DNA of 64,000 nucleotides, from contig CP038107.1 of NCBI GenBank assembly GCA_004519485.1, positions 806,001-870,000 of the forward strand, given 5' to 3'. The translations under genes were made by a program, and so were the position numbers. The notes beneath the pieces are model-generated. The model did no database searches. It was not told where the DNA came from and saw only the letters and a program-made list of their open reading frames with translations. This DNA comes from Nannochloropsis oceanica. Lineage: Eukaryota; Sar; Eustigmatophyceae; Eustigmatales; Monodopsidaceae. This document shows, one piece after another, positions 44,447 through 63,847 of this stretch (position 1 is the first letter of the stretch; each line of letters begins with the position of its first letter).

Positions 44447-45140
44447 ATACAGCTGCGGATCATACTGCTGCTGCTGCAGCAGCTGCTGCGACTGAAACCC
44501 CGGCATCATCGGGGGCACTCCCAGCGGCGGCACAACCGGAATTTGCATTGTCAAACTCTCCCCCCGTCCCTCAAAACCCACTTCCTCTAACCCTCCCTGC
44601 TGAGGAGTTTGCATATTACAAGGCAACGGCATCAACGGGAGCTCTCTCGTCACCTCCGCCCCACTTCCTTCCCCTCCCACTACCCCTCCCTCCCCCCCCT
44701 CCCCCGCACCCCTTGACCGTTAAAAAGTGACATCCATGCAGTTCAAGCGGTATGAAAGGCACCCCTCCAAACCCTCCCGTCAACGCCAAGTCAACCTGCG
44801 TTCCACTGCTCGCCCTAGGGATGTCGATTAGAGCCGGGCATATGTGCTGCCGTTTAATCTCGCCACAAAAACGGCATTTGTAACGTCCACCCTTCTTATC
44901 AGCACTGCCAGGGACTCCTCCCCCTTCCCTAGCCCCCTCCCCTTCCGTCCATTCATCTTCAGTACGACCAACGGTCAGGACACTGCTCCCTCCGTAGGGA
45001 GCCCGGGCATTATACCGCCCTCCTCTTCCTCCTTCGCCCCCTCCTTCTCCACCTCCTCTCCTTCCTCCCTCCATCCCTCCTCCTCGCCCTCCTCCCTCCA
45101 TCACTATGTCCGTCATCCCTGGCTGCTGTTGCTGTTGCTG

Positions 45141-45195
<55 letters not shown>

Positions 45196-46067
45196 TGCTG
45201 CTGCTGCTGCATCTGGCGAACCCCTCCATAGCCACCTTCCCTCCCTCTCTCGTATAGATATGGTAAAGAAGCTGGTGGCATGACAGGCGCATAATGAGGA
45301 GGAGGAGCAAAGCCCTGAGGGAGGGCCACCGGCATTACAAACTGCCCCTGCTGTAGCTGCTGATGGTAGCCGCGGGGAGGTAGCACGGCCCCCCCTCCAC
45401 CGCCGCCTCCGCACCCTCCGCCACCTTGCCAACGATGGGGAGGACGAGGAGGGGGAGGGGAGCGGAGAGAAGTAGCCTGGGAGGAGACTGATGGGGTGCT
45501 GAGGGAAGAAGGGGAGGAAGCAACCCCCTCATCCGCTGTGCTTATTAGTGGTTCAGACGTCGTACTTCCTTCCCTCCTTCCCTCCCCCCTCCCTCCACTT
45601 GATCCCAAATCGTCCTTAAAAGCGTTGACAAAACTCTGTGCGCCTTCTCGCCCTCCCTCCTTCCCTCCCTCCCCAGGGGCCAGCCCTCCCGCGAACCACT
45701 CATTGCTCTTACTGCAGAATTCTCTCTGCGATAGGCGCGGAAGCTCAATCGGCTCTTCCTCCCTCCCTCCCTCCATCATACTCCGCACTGGCGGTAACAT
45801 GCTCCTCCTGTCTCCTTTTCCCAAGGTGGAAGAAGAAGCAACTGATGGGACAATAGGGAGGGAGGAGGAGGAGGAGGCCACCAAGGGGGCAAAAACTGGG
45901 GAAACGACCCCAAGCGCCACACTCACGTCCAGATCGTTCACCTCCTCCACCACCGTGATGGGGACGCCTCCCGCTCCTTCGGCCTGTCCTCCTCCTTCCC
46001 TCCCTCCCCCCGTCAGCGACGACAAAGGTGGCAATTCAGTCCCTTCCTTCTTGCCCCCTCCCACCTG

Positions 46068-46110
<43 letters not shown>

Positions 46111-47303
46111 GGTAGCTGTGGGTCGCAGCTATCCCCACCACTCGATCCGAGCTGCATGATCGCATCGACGCACCTCCCATCCAGACTCGACGGTGGACTT
46201 ACCATGCCGAGCGAGGAGGAGCTGGATCCTGTCCTGTAAGCCATCATCCCCCCTCCTCCTCCCCCTCCTCCCACAGTCCCGGCGCTCCCCATCGAGGACA
46301 AGCCCAAGACTGGCCCCCCCGAGCCCACGCTGTCAAACGCCCTCCCCCCTGAGCCCCCCGTCACCGGAAGCACTCGCTGAGAGAGGGTCGCGGAGGAAAC
46401 GCTAGAATTGTTGCTGTTGAAATTGTCCATATTAATGAGTTCGTCCCCCGTTGCAGTTGTCGACAGGCTCATAGGCCTGCTCCCTCCTTCCCTCCCTCCC
46501 CCTGCCTCCGGACTATCCCCACTCAATTCCACCATCTCTCTCAACAAAGTCTGCTTTCTTCCCCCACCGTCTCCTGCTCCTCCTCCGCTCCCTCCACTCC
46601 CCCCCTGCTCCTGCTTAACCCGATTCGTCCCCTCGGCATACGTTCCCCCGGGCGCAGTGTGCGAACCCGCCCTCCGCAACTTCGTCGGTACATAAACATT
46701 CACCGACGAATCGCTCGTAAACAGAGGAGGAAGTCCGGGCCCTAAGTCTTCCTCCCCTGGCTCCTCCTTCCCGCCCTCCCGCCCTCCCTCCATCAATCCC
46801 TCCACATGGAAGACACTCTCCCCCCCCGAGCTTTTGAACACCAAACTCGACACATCCGATCCCGTCCCGCTCACAGGCCTCTCCAGCCCTGCCCCTTCCC
46901 TCCCCATCATCAACATCGATGACGAGGAAGAGGACAAGGACCCCCCTCCAACAGCAGCCAGATAGCTCAAGCTCCCCTCAAACTCCAGCCCGGATATCCC
47001 CCTCAGGAGACTGTCCTCCTTCCCATCCTCCCTCCCTTCCACGCCTTCTCCCTTCGGTGGAGCCAGGGGGAAATTGTGCCCTTCCTGTTCCTGCATCCCC
47101 TCATCCCCCTCCTCCCCTTCCTGTACTTGTAAATCACTCATGGTCTGCTCCAGCTTGGTGATGCCCTGTGGCTCGTCCTGCCCCCCTCCCTCGCTCTCTC
47201 CTGGTAGCAGGAGAGGAGGGGAGTTGGGGGCGATATCATCGTTTGAGGCTGTCGCATTGCCTGTGTAGAGAATTAGGGGTAAGGTGGATGAGGAGGGATG
47301 CAT
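44357..47303 (-). CDS. Gln-rich protein with a CxxC-HxC putative zinc motif
   Basis: Unnamed protein, about 980 aa, from the ATG at 47303 (MHPSSSTLPLILYTGNATA). The frame is open to 44616. Low complexity dominates: Gly/Ser, a polyQ of about 15 (46067-46112) and a long polyQ of about 30 (45122-45210). Near the C-terminus lies RYKCRFCGEIKRQHICP followed by SSGTQVDLAL: four residues (C, C, H, C) spaced like a small zinc-binding knuckle. The sequence then reads GVPFIPLELHGCHFL. Within the G-rich stretch 44691-44725 the protein-like frame changes: 44357-44680 in another frame continues with NMQTPQQGGLEEV, MPGFQSQQLLQQQQYDPQLY and a further polyQ, consistent in character with the rest. I take both as one gene, joined by an unseen intron or a run-length error. 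Probably a nuclear regulatory protein; function unknown. Confidence 0.5.
45122..45210 (-). repeat. Long CAG/CAA polyglutamine tract
   Basis: Mixed CTG/TTG units on the + strand encode about 30 consecutive Gln on the minus strand. CAA interruptions occur about every second or third codon. Confidence 0.93.
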
Positions 47304-48503
47304 ACGATGGGCCGGAGGCGTTGCGCGGAGAAGAAAGAAGATGGAAGGAGGGAAGTGGGGCGACACACGCAGGGGAAGACTCGTATGTCTGTGACGTCGG
47401 ATGGTTGATGTTTCAGCGGCACGCCTTTAGGTAGTGCTGAATTTCATTCGTTGTGCCTAATGGCACTGTGTGCTTGATGCACCGTCGTTGCAGCAGGCTG
47501 AAACTTTTCCCTCCTTCACATGCCGCGCATTTCCTGTCGTGAGCTTGCTACCCAAAAGCATACAGCAGCAACACACGTTCCCCCTCTCCACGCACACATA
47601 CTCGCACAAATGTACACACTCATTCGTGCCTGCCTCATGTCTCCGCATGCACGACATACCTTGCAAAATGTCCTCCTTTACGCCACTCCCGCTCCCGCTG
47701 CCATCCCCCTCCTTGCTCTTGCTTCTGCTGCGAAGGCGCTCCGTGGTTGACTTCGAAAGCCGGGAGAGGAGTTTCATATCGCTCGTCGGAAGCTTTTCCC
47801 CCCTTCTCAACCTGTGGGTATGGTGCAGTGTGCGGAGGTGGAGAGTGAGATTCCCACGATTTGGTCGTTGAGAAGGATTATGCGGGTGTTTTGAAGAAAT
47901 CTCGGCCTCTAATGCACGTGCATCCCGCATGCCCCACAGGCACATCAACAGCCAAAAAATGTCGATGTAAGGTACGATGTCCTGCAGTGTTTTGAGGACA
48001 TGAGGATGCGACTTTTTGGTCAAGAAGAGGGCAACTGTGGTGACGGGAGCATGACCTCGCGCAAATCCCTCCAGCAACCCTCGAGGAACTTCTGACCACT
48101 GGCAGGAAACAAACGCACGCTTGTCCACACTCGCACAAACACGGCCACGCGTGCATGCAGTGGTGCATTGTAGTGGACTGCCGGTGGGCCCTGGTATAAA
48201 GGGAAGTGATTGCGCCAGTAGAATCTGCTCGGCCCTGCGGCACGACACGACATCGCTCGCCGTCTCGCACGAACAGCACCGGCTCATGTCCTTCTTCGAC
48301 CGCTATTCCAAGCACTGCTGCCCTGTGCCCGAGGCCCGTTTTGCACCTGCAATCCAAATGATCTCTCTGACAAGGGTCTCACGAAGCTGTGCCCCTGCTG
48401 GGAAGACTGGATGCCTTCCAACAAGCCCTACCATGCCTGACTCTAGCCTCCTCCCTCCTCCCTCCCTCCTTTTCAATAGCCACAAGCAGGCAGTTGTATC
48501 AAC
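47304..48503. other. Intergenic, divergent upstream region (Gln-rich protein / SDR)
   Basis: 1.2 kb. Contains a 276-codon open frame on the minus strand (47457-48287), Cys-rich at its end and without a recognised domain. It overlaps long frames on the other strand (48121 onward, 47470-47871), so I do not call it a gene. Confidence 0.45.
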
Positions 48504-50016
48504 ATGGCTAATGCTACACCCAGCAAATCCGCGCCCCAAGCCTATGTCACTCCTTCTCCTCCTGCTGCTCGTTCGTCCGCCCTCTTCGCTTCCTCTTCCT
48601 CTACCAAAACTACCAAGCCTGAGGCCGTCGGGGAGCTCTACCGGTTTCGCGTCTGGCACACTGCCCTCCTCCTCACCCTGGCCTTCCTCCTTGACATTCC
48701 CTTTCTTATTGATCGGCTCACAACAAAACAGTACACTGTGCATACGAAAGGGGGGGTGTTAATCACTGGAGCAAGCACTGGAATCGGGAGAGATGCGGCC
48801 GTGGCGTTGGCGATCAAGCACAAGGGCTTTGTGGTCTATGCAGGCGTGCGCAATGGTATGAAAAGCAAGGGGAGATAAAGGACAATGGCAATGAAATGTG
48901 GAGGAATGCTTTGTTTGATTCATTCAATAGAGTCGTCTATTTAAAGAGATTCAACCCACCCTTCCTTCCCTCCCTCCCTCCCTCCCACGCACTTTCTTGC
49001 CAGGCAAAGACGCCAAGGCTATCTCAGGCCTGAACATCCCGAATCTCCTGCCCGTTACTCTGGACGTGACCAATGAGAGAAGCATCAATTCCGCGAAGAA
49101 AATAATCATGAAAGATCTGGCTTCCAAAGGAGACGTTGGAGGAAAGGAGGGAGGAGGAGGAGCAGCAGCAGCAGGTCTGCCGCTTGTGGCCGTGGTGAAC
49201 AATGCAGGCATTGCGGGGAGGTCTCCGTTGGAGTTTCATGCCATGGCTGCAGTTGAAAAGATATTCCATGTGAATGTATTTGGGCTGCTGAGGGTGACGC
49301 AGGTTTTCCTGCCCGAAATCAGGTAACGGAGGGAGGGAGGGAGGGAGGGAAGGAGGGCAGAGTGTGTTTGTGAAGCTTCGCCTCGGTTTACTCACGCTCC
49401 ACTCTCCCGTCCCGTACCTTTCCTTCCTTTCCTTTCTCGAAGGAAAAACAAGGGGCGTATAATCAACATCTCCTCGGTCCTGGGTGCACTGACCATCGCC
49501 GACATGGGCGCCTACAGCGCAAGCAAGCACGCGATGGAATCTTTGTCTGATGGCCTCCGACGGGAGCTCAGGCCATTGGGTGTTAGCGTCAGGTATGTCA
49601 GTCCTCCCTACTCCTTTCTTCCGTCCCTCCCTCTCTCCTCCTATCCTTTTCCCGTCCCATCCACATTCCTTCCTCCCTCTCTCCCTCTCCCAAGCATCGT
49701 CCAACCCGGCATTGTCGTCTCGGCCATCCACGACAAAGTCGCCTCCAGCTCCCCCGCCACCTCCTCCTCCGATTCCTCCCCCTCCGCCACGACCTACCCC
49801 CACATGTACACTCCCGAGAAACAGGCCGAGGGCAAGGCCTTCCTTCAGCAGGCGGCGTCCACGCGGGTGACTACTGCGGCGATTCTTGATTCTCTCTTTA
49901 ATCCCCGCCCGCGCACTCGATACCCTGTTGCGGCCGTGGGGCCCGTGCCCGCAGGCCTGCTGACATTCAACGCATATTTCTTGCCTGATCGCATCACTGA
50001 CTGGATGATGCAGTAG
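48504..50016 (+). CDS. Membrane-anchored short-chain dehydrogenase/reductase
   Basis: NAD(P)-dependent oxidoreductase of the classical SDR family. Exons 48504-48855, 49004-49322, 49443-49592, 49695-50016; phases agree, 380 aa. Residues about 53-70 (WHTALLLTLAFLLDIPFLI) form one membrane segment. The cofactor motif GGVLITGASTGIGRDAAVAL begins near 83, NNAG (VVNNAGIAGRSPLEFH) is present, then IINISSVLGAL with the catalytic Ser, and YSASKHAMESLSDGLRREL with catalytic Tyr (about 248) and Lys. VQPGIVVSAIHDK follows. Layout resembles endoplasmic-reticulum retinol or hydroxysteroid dehydrogenase-like SDRs; the substrate is unknown, probably a lipid. A Gly/Ala insert (KEGGGGAAAAG) sits before NNAG. 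Each intron ends in a T/C-rich tract. Confidence 0.9.
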
Positions 50017-51032
50017 AACGAGGGGGGGGGGGGGGGGGTCGGAGGGGAAGAGGGGGGGAAGGATGAAAAGGAGGGAGGAAGGGAGAAAGAAATGAAGTGG
50101 TTGGGCTGGACCAGGCTATTCTCTGTCGTTAAAATGGATAGTTTGATTCGTTTGCTCGTTCATTAATGTTTGTATATATATGCATTAGTGAAGTACACCA
50201 TTATCTGAAGGGCACTTGTTTCGGGTGTCATGGCTGCACGCGTCAAGATGGCCCAAAAACGACATCGTGGGAGATAGGTGCGAGAACTAAAGACGGGGGA
50301 GAGGCAGGAAGGACGCAGAAGAAAGTTGAAGGAGTCAAACAATTTATCGATTCTATTGAAATGAATACTTCCCACTATCCGATGACTTGAACTCTGCACG
50401 CACCCTCCCTCCTCCCCTCTGCTCGTCTACCCTGAAGCATGACAAGCCAATGAAAATGATCTAGAAGGATGTTTGGAAATGAGAATACGACATTGGTGCA
50501 TGAGGTAGTAGCCACTGCAGATGGCCAACTACGATTCGATTTCACCTCTTTTTCATTCTTCTTCACTCTTCCATTCCATGATGGCGGGGCGGGTTTCACT
50601 CCTTTTAAGTTGAACTCTACGTGTTTAGAATGTCCTTTAAAAATAAGGTGGATTCGTTCTCCCCATCATTTCCCTTGATGGTCCGGGAGAAGCCTTCACA
50701 AGGGATAGAATAATGAGTGGCTCAGGAGAGGTCGGCAGCACCGGCAATTTATATCATATTTAAACTCTTTGTTTGACTGTAAGTTTTCCTTCTCCACCTT
50801 CTTTTCCTTTATCTCTTTCTTCCTCTTCTTCATATTCCTTATTCTTCTGTAACTGTTGCTGTTGCTGCTGCTGCTGCCTTTCCTGTCGACAGAATCGCTC
50901 TTCTCAACATCTCTCTCGGTCGCACATTTCCCAAGCACGTCGGAGGACAAAATACAAAAATGAGCACCACTACTCTTCTTCCTCTGTACACATCATCTTC
51001 CCTCCCTCGATCCCTCCCTCCTTCCCTCCCTC
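50017..51032. other. Intergenic, convergent 3' regions
   Basis: Begins with a G run directly after the SDR stop (about 50022-50038). Remaining frames are short. A CTG-type run near 50852-50878 is not coding in any supported gene. Confidence 0.55.
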
Positions 51033-53797
<2,765 letters not shown>

Positions 53798-54420
53798 GGA
53801 GTAGGTTTGCAATATGCCTATGTTTGGTGCGCGTATTTTGTAAGTCTTGGACGGACGAGATGCAAGCAAGCAATTCGGCCGCAGTAAACCAGCCAGCAAA
53901 TTGGGAAGGGTGAGAATGCCCGCAGGCGGAGGCAGAGGCCTGAGGGCACTTGCTGAGCCGAGACAAAGCAAGCTAAATTGCTATGACTGAATGTTAAAGC
54001 GAGGATACCACAATATATGGGCATTTTGGGGACAGAGTGATCAAGCGACATTACCCGACTGTAACTCTTTTCCAGCCGTTGCGGCAACGCCGCTCTTCCG
54101 TCCGGCTTCAACGTCTTTTTTTCGCTACCAAGAATTTTGGGAGTAATTGAGTATCAAAGTGCTCCGTCGTCGGCGGATGTGGGCGTGTAAATCATCGTGC
54201 AATCTGTGTATCCATTAGCTTTTTGGCTATGAGAAAGAAGCGCGATCACAGGCATGCAGTTTCAAAATAACCTCCTCACCACAACAGCCATACGCCACAT
54301 CCTTGCGCGTCGTCGTCCTTGCTCCTTTCCGATTCGGAGGCTCACGCGGTTCTCTCTGTAATAGTTCTTTTCTATGACACCCCTCCATTATCAACTTTAT
54401 CCAATAACACCTTCACACAC
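53798..54420. other. Region upstream of the kinase
   Basis: The kinase frame is open without ATG to about 53971, so this is probably 5' untranslated sequence. Beyond it to 54420 is the 3' flank of the CCDC112-like gene. No motif recognised. Confidence 0.5.
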
Positions 54421-56154
54421 TTAAAACCCAGGTGGTAAGGGCCGTTCGTGAGCCAAGCAAAACAAGCGCGCTGTGTCCTTGGCATCCAACTCCTCGCCGT
54501 CATACGCCCGCCTGCTCGAGGCCTCCGTCGATTGATTCAGCCTCCCCACATCCCGATATACAAAACGCGGCAATGATCGCCGTGTCTTTCCTTCCTCCAT
54601 TCGTTCTCCTCCTGCTCCTCCTTGGCTCATCACATCATCCCCATTCCCCTTCATGGCCTCCTCCCAAGCCACCTCCTGCAAGACCGCCTGTTGTCGCCTC
54701 GACCTCTCTTCAGCCTGCCTCATAGGTCGCATGGCCCATGCTCGTTCTCTTCTCTCCTTTGCATGTCTTAGACTCAAGCGCGCCCTTCGCTCCAACACTA
54801 ATTTTAAGACGTTCGGACTCTCTTTCTCGTCCTCCCTCCCTCCCTTCCCTTCGTGGACTAGCCGCCTGTATTCCGCCTCCTCTTCCATTTCCTCCTCCAG
54901 CCGAGCCTGTTCTTCTGTTCGCTGTCGCTCTCTCTCCTCTTTCTCTTCCCGGTGCCTTGCCAATTGCTTCCTCGTCAAGGCTGCTCTTCGTTTTTCCTGT
55001 GCAGCCTTGCGTTGCTGCGCTTCCCACATCTGAAGTTTTTGTGCCTCCTCCTCTTCCTCCTCCTGTAGCTGCCGTCGTCTTCGCCATTCCGCTACGAGGC
55101 GACGTTTGCGCGTCACTTCGTCCAAATTCCACCCCTTCTCCTCTTCTTCCCTCCTTGCCTCCTCCTCGGCCTCCTTCCTCTGCCTGACACGCAGTGCTCG
55201 AGCGCGGATGCGATGGCGATGTTTGACGTACCATTCTACATGCCGCATCACCTCCCCCTCACTTCGTGACCACAGAACACGTACCGCCCGATCCAAGAAT
55301 AACAAATTGCCCTTGACTTCTGCCACCGGGTCTTCATCGTCTTCCTCTTCCTCCTCCTCATCCTCTTCCTCCTCTTCCTCCCTCGGTCGGGCATGTCCTC
55401 GAAAATCCCGCCACAAAGCCAGAAATTTTTCATGTTCCTCCGCCTGCCACCCACCCGTCAAACCACCATGTGCAAGAATCTCTTCATCCAATGCCGCGAT
55501 GGCTGATTGAATTTCCATCACGCGCACTCTAGCCTGTGATTGTTGTGCTTTCATCTTACTGCTCGTGATTATGGCACTCTTGCTCTTACCGGTAGTGCTG
55601 AGAGTCTTTTTTTTATAATTCTTTTCACGATTATCCTTTTCTCCAGGAGCAGCAGCAGCTGTGGTCATTGCCTTCTCCATATCCTTGGTCAGCACCCTCT
55701 CTTGCCAGCGCAATGCCTCAAATTCCCGGCGATGGGCCAAGGCCAAAGCATGCAGCCCATCTTGCACAGATGCTAGGTACACCTCAATTTTGTCACTGGC
55801 CACGGGAACTGTTGCTGCTGCTTCTCCTCTTTCTTCTTCTACTCTTCGTCCTCCTTTTTCGAAGTTAAGATGGTGGTGGTGCTGCTCCTTCTTGTCGCCA
55901 CTTATGCACCGTATGCGTGCGCGGGCCTTGGCCAGCGCACTCTGCAGCCCGCCCAACTTCCGTCGAAATGCTACTTGGGCTTGCACATGTTCGTAAGACG
56001 ATTCGGTTGCAAGTGTGGTTGTAAGGCTGGGCGGCACGAGCCGCTGGAGGTCGTGCTCGAGGCGCGCAAGGTGTTGGGTGAGGGCTGAGTGCCGGGCGAA
56101 GTAAGCTTGCTTCTCGAGGTCTGCTTGTTGCGGAGGTGACGACGTCGGCCCCAT
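54421..56154 (-). CDS. CCDC112-like coiled-coil protein
   Basis: One exon, 577 aa from the ATG at 56154 (MGPTSSPPQQADLEKQAYF). The frame is open a further 11 codons upstream without ATG. An N-terminal helical region (LTQHLARLEHDLQRLV) is followed by the diagnostic block GGLTGGWQAEEHEKFLALWR, an acidic run, VKGNLLFLDRAVRVLWSRS and EVMRHVEWYVKHRHRIRARA. This order (GGW-x5-H-x2-FL, then a conserved H-x-x-W-Y) matches CCDC112, a centriolar-satellite protein of animals that also occurs in flagellated protists. The rest is a long charged coiled coil rich in Glu/Arg/Lys (RQRKEAEEEARREEEEKGW), ending RPLPPGF. Role in this organism unknown; centrosome or cilium function is only suggested by the animal homologue. 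Confidence 0.75.
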   Translation of the reverse strand: MGPTSSPPQQADLEKQAYFARHSALTQHLARLEHDLQRLVPPSLTTTLATESSYEHVQAQVAFRRKLGGLQSALAKARARIRCISGDKKEQHHHHLNFEKGGRRVEEERGEAAATVPVASDKIEVYLASVQDGLHALALAHRREFEALRWQERVLTKDMEKAMTTAAAAPGEKDNREKNYKKKTLSTTGKSKSAIITSSKMKAQQSQARVRVMEIQSAIAALDEEILAHGGLTGGWQAEEHEKFLALWRDFRGHARPREEEEEEDEEEEEEDDEDPVAEVKGNLLFLDRAVRVLWSRSEGEVMRHVEWYVKHRHRIRARALRVRQRKEAEEEARREEEEKGWNLDEVTRKRRLVAEWRRRRQLQEEEEEEAQKLQMWEAQQRKAAQEKRRAALTRKQLARHREEKEERERQRTEEQARLEEEMEEEAEYRRLVHEGKGGREDEKESPNVLKLVLERRARLSLRHAKERRERAWAMRPMRQAEERSRRQQAVLQEVAWEEAMKGNGDDVMSQGGAGGERMEEGKTRRSLPRFVYRDVGRLNQSTEASSRRAYDGEELDAKDTARLFCLAHERPLPPGF

Positions 56155-56568
56155 GGCTGGGCTGCTGCTGGTGCTGCTGCGTTCCAAACTATGGCCTGCG
56201 ATTGCGTTGTACGTTGGACGATGTAGTCAGGAATTTGGAGTGCCTACAAGCAACTGACCCCCTTGTAGGAATGCCGCATCTCATATATCAAAAAACGCGC
56301 CAAGGAGATATCAGGATTATTTGGAGGCCTGATGGCGTTGTATTTCTTACACATGCTCCTGTGTCCTGAACACATCACCACCACTGCACAGCGGCAGCAA
56401 GTATTGCAAGAGGAGCCCGATAACATCCTATTCCAATTTATCAGCTGAAGGAGCGACCTGAGAAAACTGCCTTACTCTTCCTCTCCTCCTCCAACCACCC
56501 CGTCACATATAGGTGGACCGGACTTGTTGCGGCTTGACAGACAAGCAAGCCACCAGTCAGCAAGAGCC
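56155..56568. other. Intergenic, divergent upstream region (CCDC112-like / signal peptidase)
   Basis: 414 bp between two starts. No recognised motif. Confidence 0.5.
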
Positions 56569-57432
56569 ATGGCGCACCGTTATTCTCTCTTTCTTCTCCC
56601 CCTCTTCCTCCCCTTCCTCACGTCGGCCTTTCACGCACCGATGCGAACGTCCTCACCCTGGGTTGTACTAGGCCACCGCCGCAGTAGCAGCCTCAGCGGT
56701 CTCAGCAGCGGCAACGGAAGAAGACCGCCCCTTCCTCCTTCCTACCTTGCCTTCCATCAGCTTTTTTCCTCCAGCAACAGCGGTGAGGGCGAGGATGAGG
56801 AGCGGGAGGAGAATGAGGAGGATGGCAGCTTGGTTGACAAGGTCAAGGCCTTCTTTGCCGACGCGGAGAACCGCAAAGACACCACGCTGTTTGCAGTCTC
56901 CTTCCTCGTCTCCCTGGGCATCCGAGCCTTCATCGTTGAGCCCCGCTACATCCCTTCCCTGAGCATGTACCCAACCTTCCTGGTGGGTGATCAATTGGCC
57001 GTGGAAAAGGTGACGAAAACCTACAAGAATTACGAGCGCGGGGACGTTGTCGTCTTCAACCCGACCCGTGGGTATCAAGAGTACGTGAGCCAAGACCCTT
57101 ATATTACAGACAAGAGCAAGATCAACGAGGCATTAATCAAGCGGATCATTGCGAAGGAAGGGGATGTGGTGGAGGTAAAAGATGGCTTGCTCTATATCAA
57201 TGGCGCGGCGCAAGACGAGAAGTACATTGCGGAGGGTCCGGCCTATGTGTGGGGGCCTAGTCGAGTGCCGGATGGCATGTATATGGTGTTGGGAGATAAC
57301 CGGAATCATTCTCTTGATTCGCATATCTGGGGATTCTTGCCCAAGGAGAATATAATTGGCAAGGCAATTTGCAAGTACTGGCCGCCGTGGCGGTTGGGCT
57401 TGGTTGAGGGGCCGTTCCAGCAGGCGTCGTAG
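56569..57432 (+). CDS. Signal peptidase I, probably plastid (thylakoid processing type)
   Basis: Membrane serine protease that removes signal peptides. Single exon, 287 aa from ATG 56569. Catalytic Ser in IPSLSMYPTF (about residue 132), box C-D: YERGDVVVFNPT, then LIKRIIAKEGDVVEVKDG with the general-base Lys (about 191), and box E MYMVLGDNRNHSLDSHIWGF. One membrane segment precedes the Ser (TTLFAVSFLVSLGIRAFIVE). The extreme N-terminus (RYSLFLLPLFLPFLTSA, then FHAPMRTSS) is a signal peptide ending in an A-F-x-A-P motif followed by an Arg/Ser-rich stretch: the classic bipartite plastid presequence of heterokont algae. This favours a plastid/thylakoid signal peptidase over mitochondrial or ER types. 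An acidic Gly/Glu linker (about 75-90) is extra. Confidence 0.93.
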   Translation: MAHRYSLFLLPLFLPFLTSAFHAPMRTSSPWVVLGHRRSSSLSGLSSGNGRRPPLPPSYLAFHQLFSSSNSGEGEDEEREENEEDGSLVDKVKAFFADAENRKDTTLFAVSFLVSLGIRAFIVEPRYIPSLSMYPTFLVGDQLAVEKVTKTYKNYERGDVVVFNPTRGYQEYVSQDPYITDKSKINEALIKRIIAKEGDVVEVKDGLLYINGAAQDEKYIAEGPAYVWGPSRVPDGMYMVLGDNRNHSLDSHIWGFLPKENIIGKAICKYWPPWRLGLVEGPFQQAS

Positions 57433-58375
57433 GGGGGTTAGGAAGGGAGGAAAAGATGGAAGAATAATTGGAAGGTGTGAGTGAGAGTGACACACATCTA
57501 GGTGAATGCGGGCATATGCCTTCTGTTGATTGCGTAGATCGAAAGTAAAAGCAAAGAATTTACTTATTTGATGATTGTGACTGGAGAGGTTGTTATGTCT
57601 CAGTATCTGTCTCTGTCTGTGTGTGTGTATTTAAAGTGCATTTGCACATACGGCAAGCACATGGCTTTTGTTGGTCGTTTCGTGATTGTTATGTTTACTT
57701 TTTTTCTTCGCCTAGTCTCTCCAGTACGCTTACGGTTGAAAGAATATATATGTATGTGTGTGTATGTATTACTCTCCTATAGTTTGAGCGCACAAGCCCA
57801 CAATATCTGCGAAACGGCCAGTTCGATGCTTTTTTAAAAAGCGGGAAGGAGAATGTGGGGGGGGTCATTCTCTCCTCATCTTCCAGGCTAACACGCATAC
57901 ACGTCTTTCAATTTTTCTATCTTTCCCTCTTCTTATTTCTCTGCGCTTTGAACATCTTCATTGCCGATCCTCTGTGGTTCACCTTTCTTCTCCTCCTCTC
58001 CTCTTTTCCTCGTCATGGTTTTCGATTTGTCTTCCCTATCTATCATTTCTAGTCTAAAAGCGCCAACATAAGTGAGCAAATCTGTAGATAATCCACAGCT
58101 GATTTCCCGCCCATTCTCGTTTTCTCTTGCATTCCTCGGTGTCTCACGCTTCAATCCCGATGCCTCCATCTATTCCCCTTCCCTCCTGCTTCTGGTTCTC
58201 TCTTTGTTTGCTTTTATTGTATAGTCCCTCTGCCCTTCACCTCATCCTTCTGGTCTCGCTCATTCCTTACTCGAAGCTCTCGCATTTTACTTCCTTCGGT
58301 CCTCACTACTTATCTCCTTCTTCGCTCTATCAGCTCACTGCCTCCTCCTCTCGCTACCTGTTCATATGATCACAA
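57433..58375. other. Intergenic, convergent 3' regions
   Basis: Contains T/G-rich and TATG repeats near 57610-57770 and C/T-rich stretches at 58130-58370. No gene supported. Confidence 0.55.

Positions 58376-63847
<5,472 letters not shown>

Noticed and set aside
48121-48762. + strand 213-codon frame overlapping the SDR start
   Set aside because: Different frame from the SDR exon 1, which has clear SDR motifs; the overlapping frame has none.
53798-53971. N-terminal extension of the kinase frame
   Set aside because: Open, but with no ATG upstream of 53797; treated as 5' untranslated sequence.
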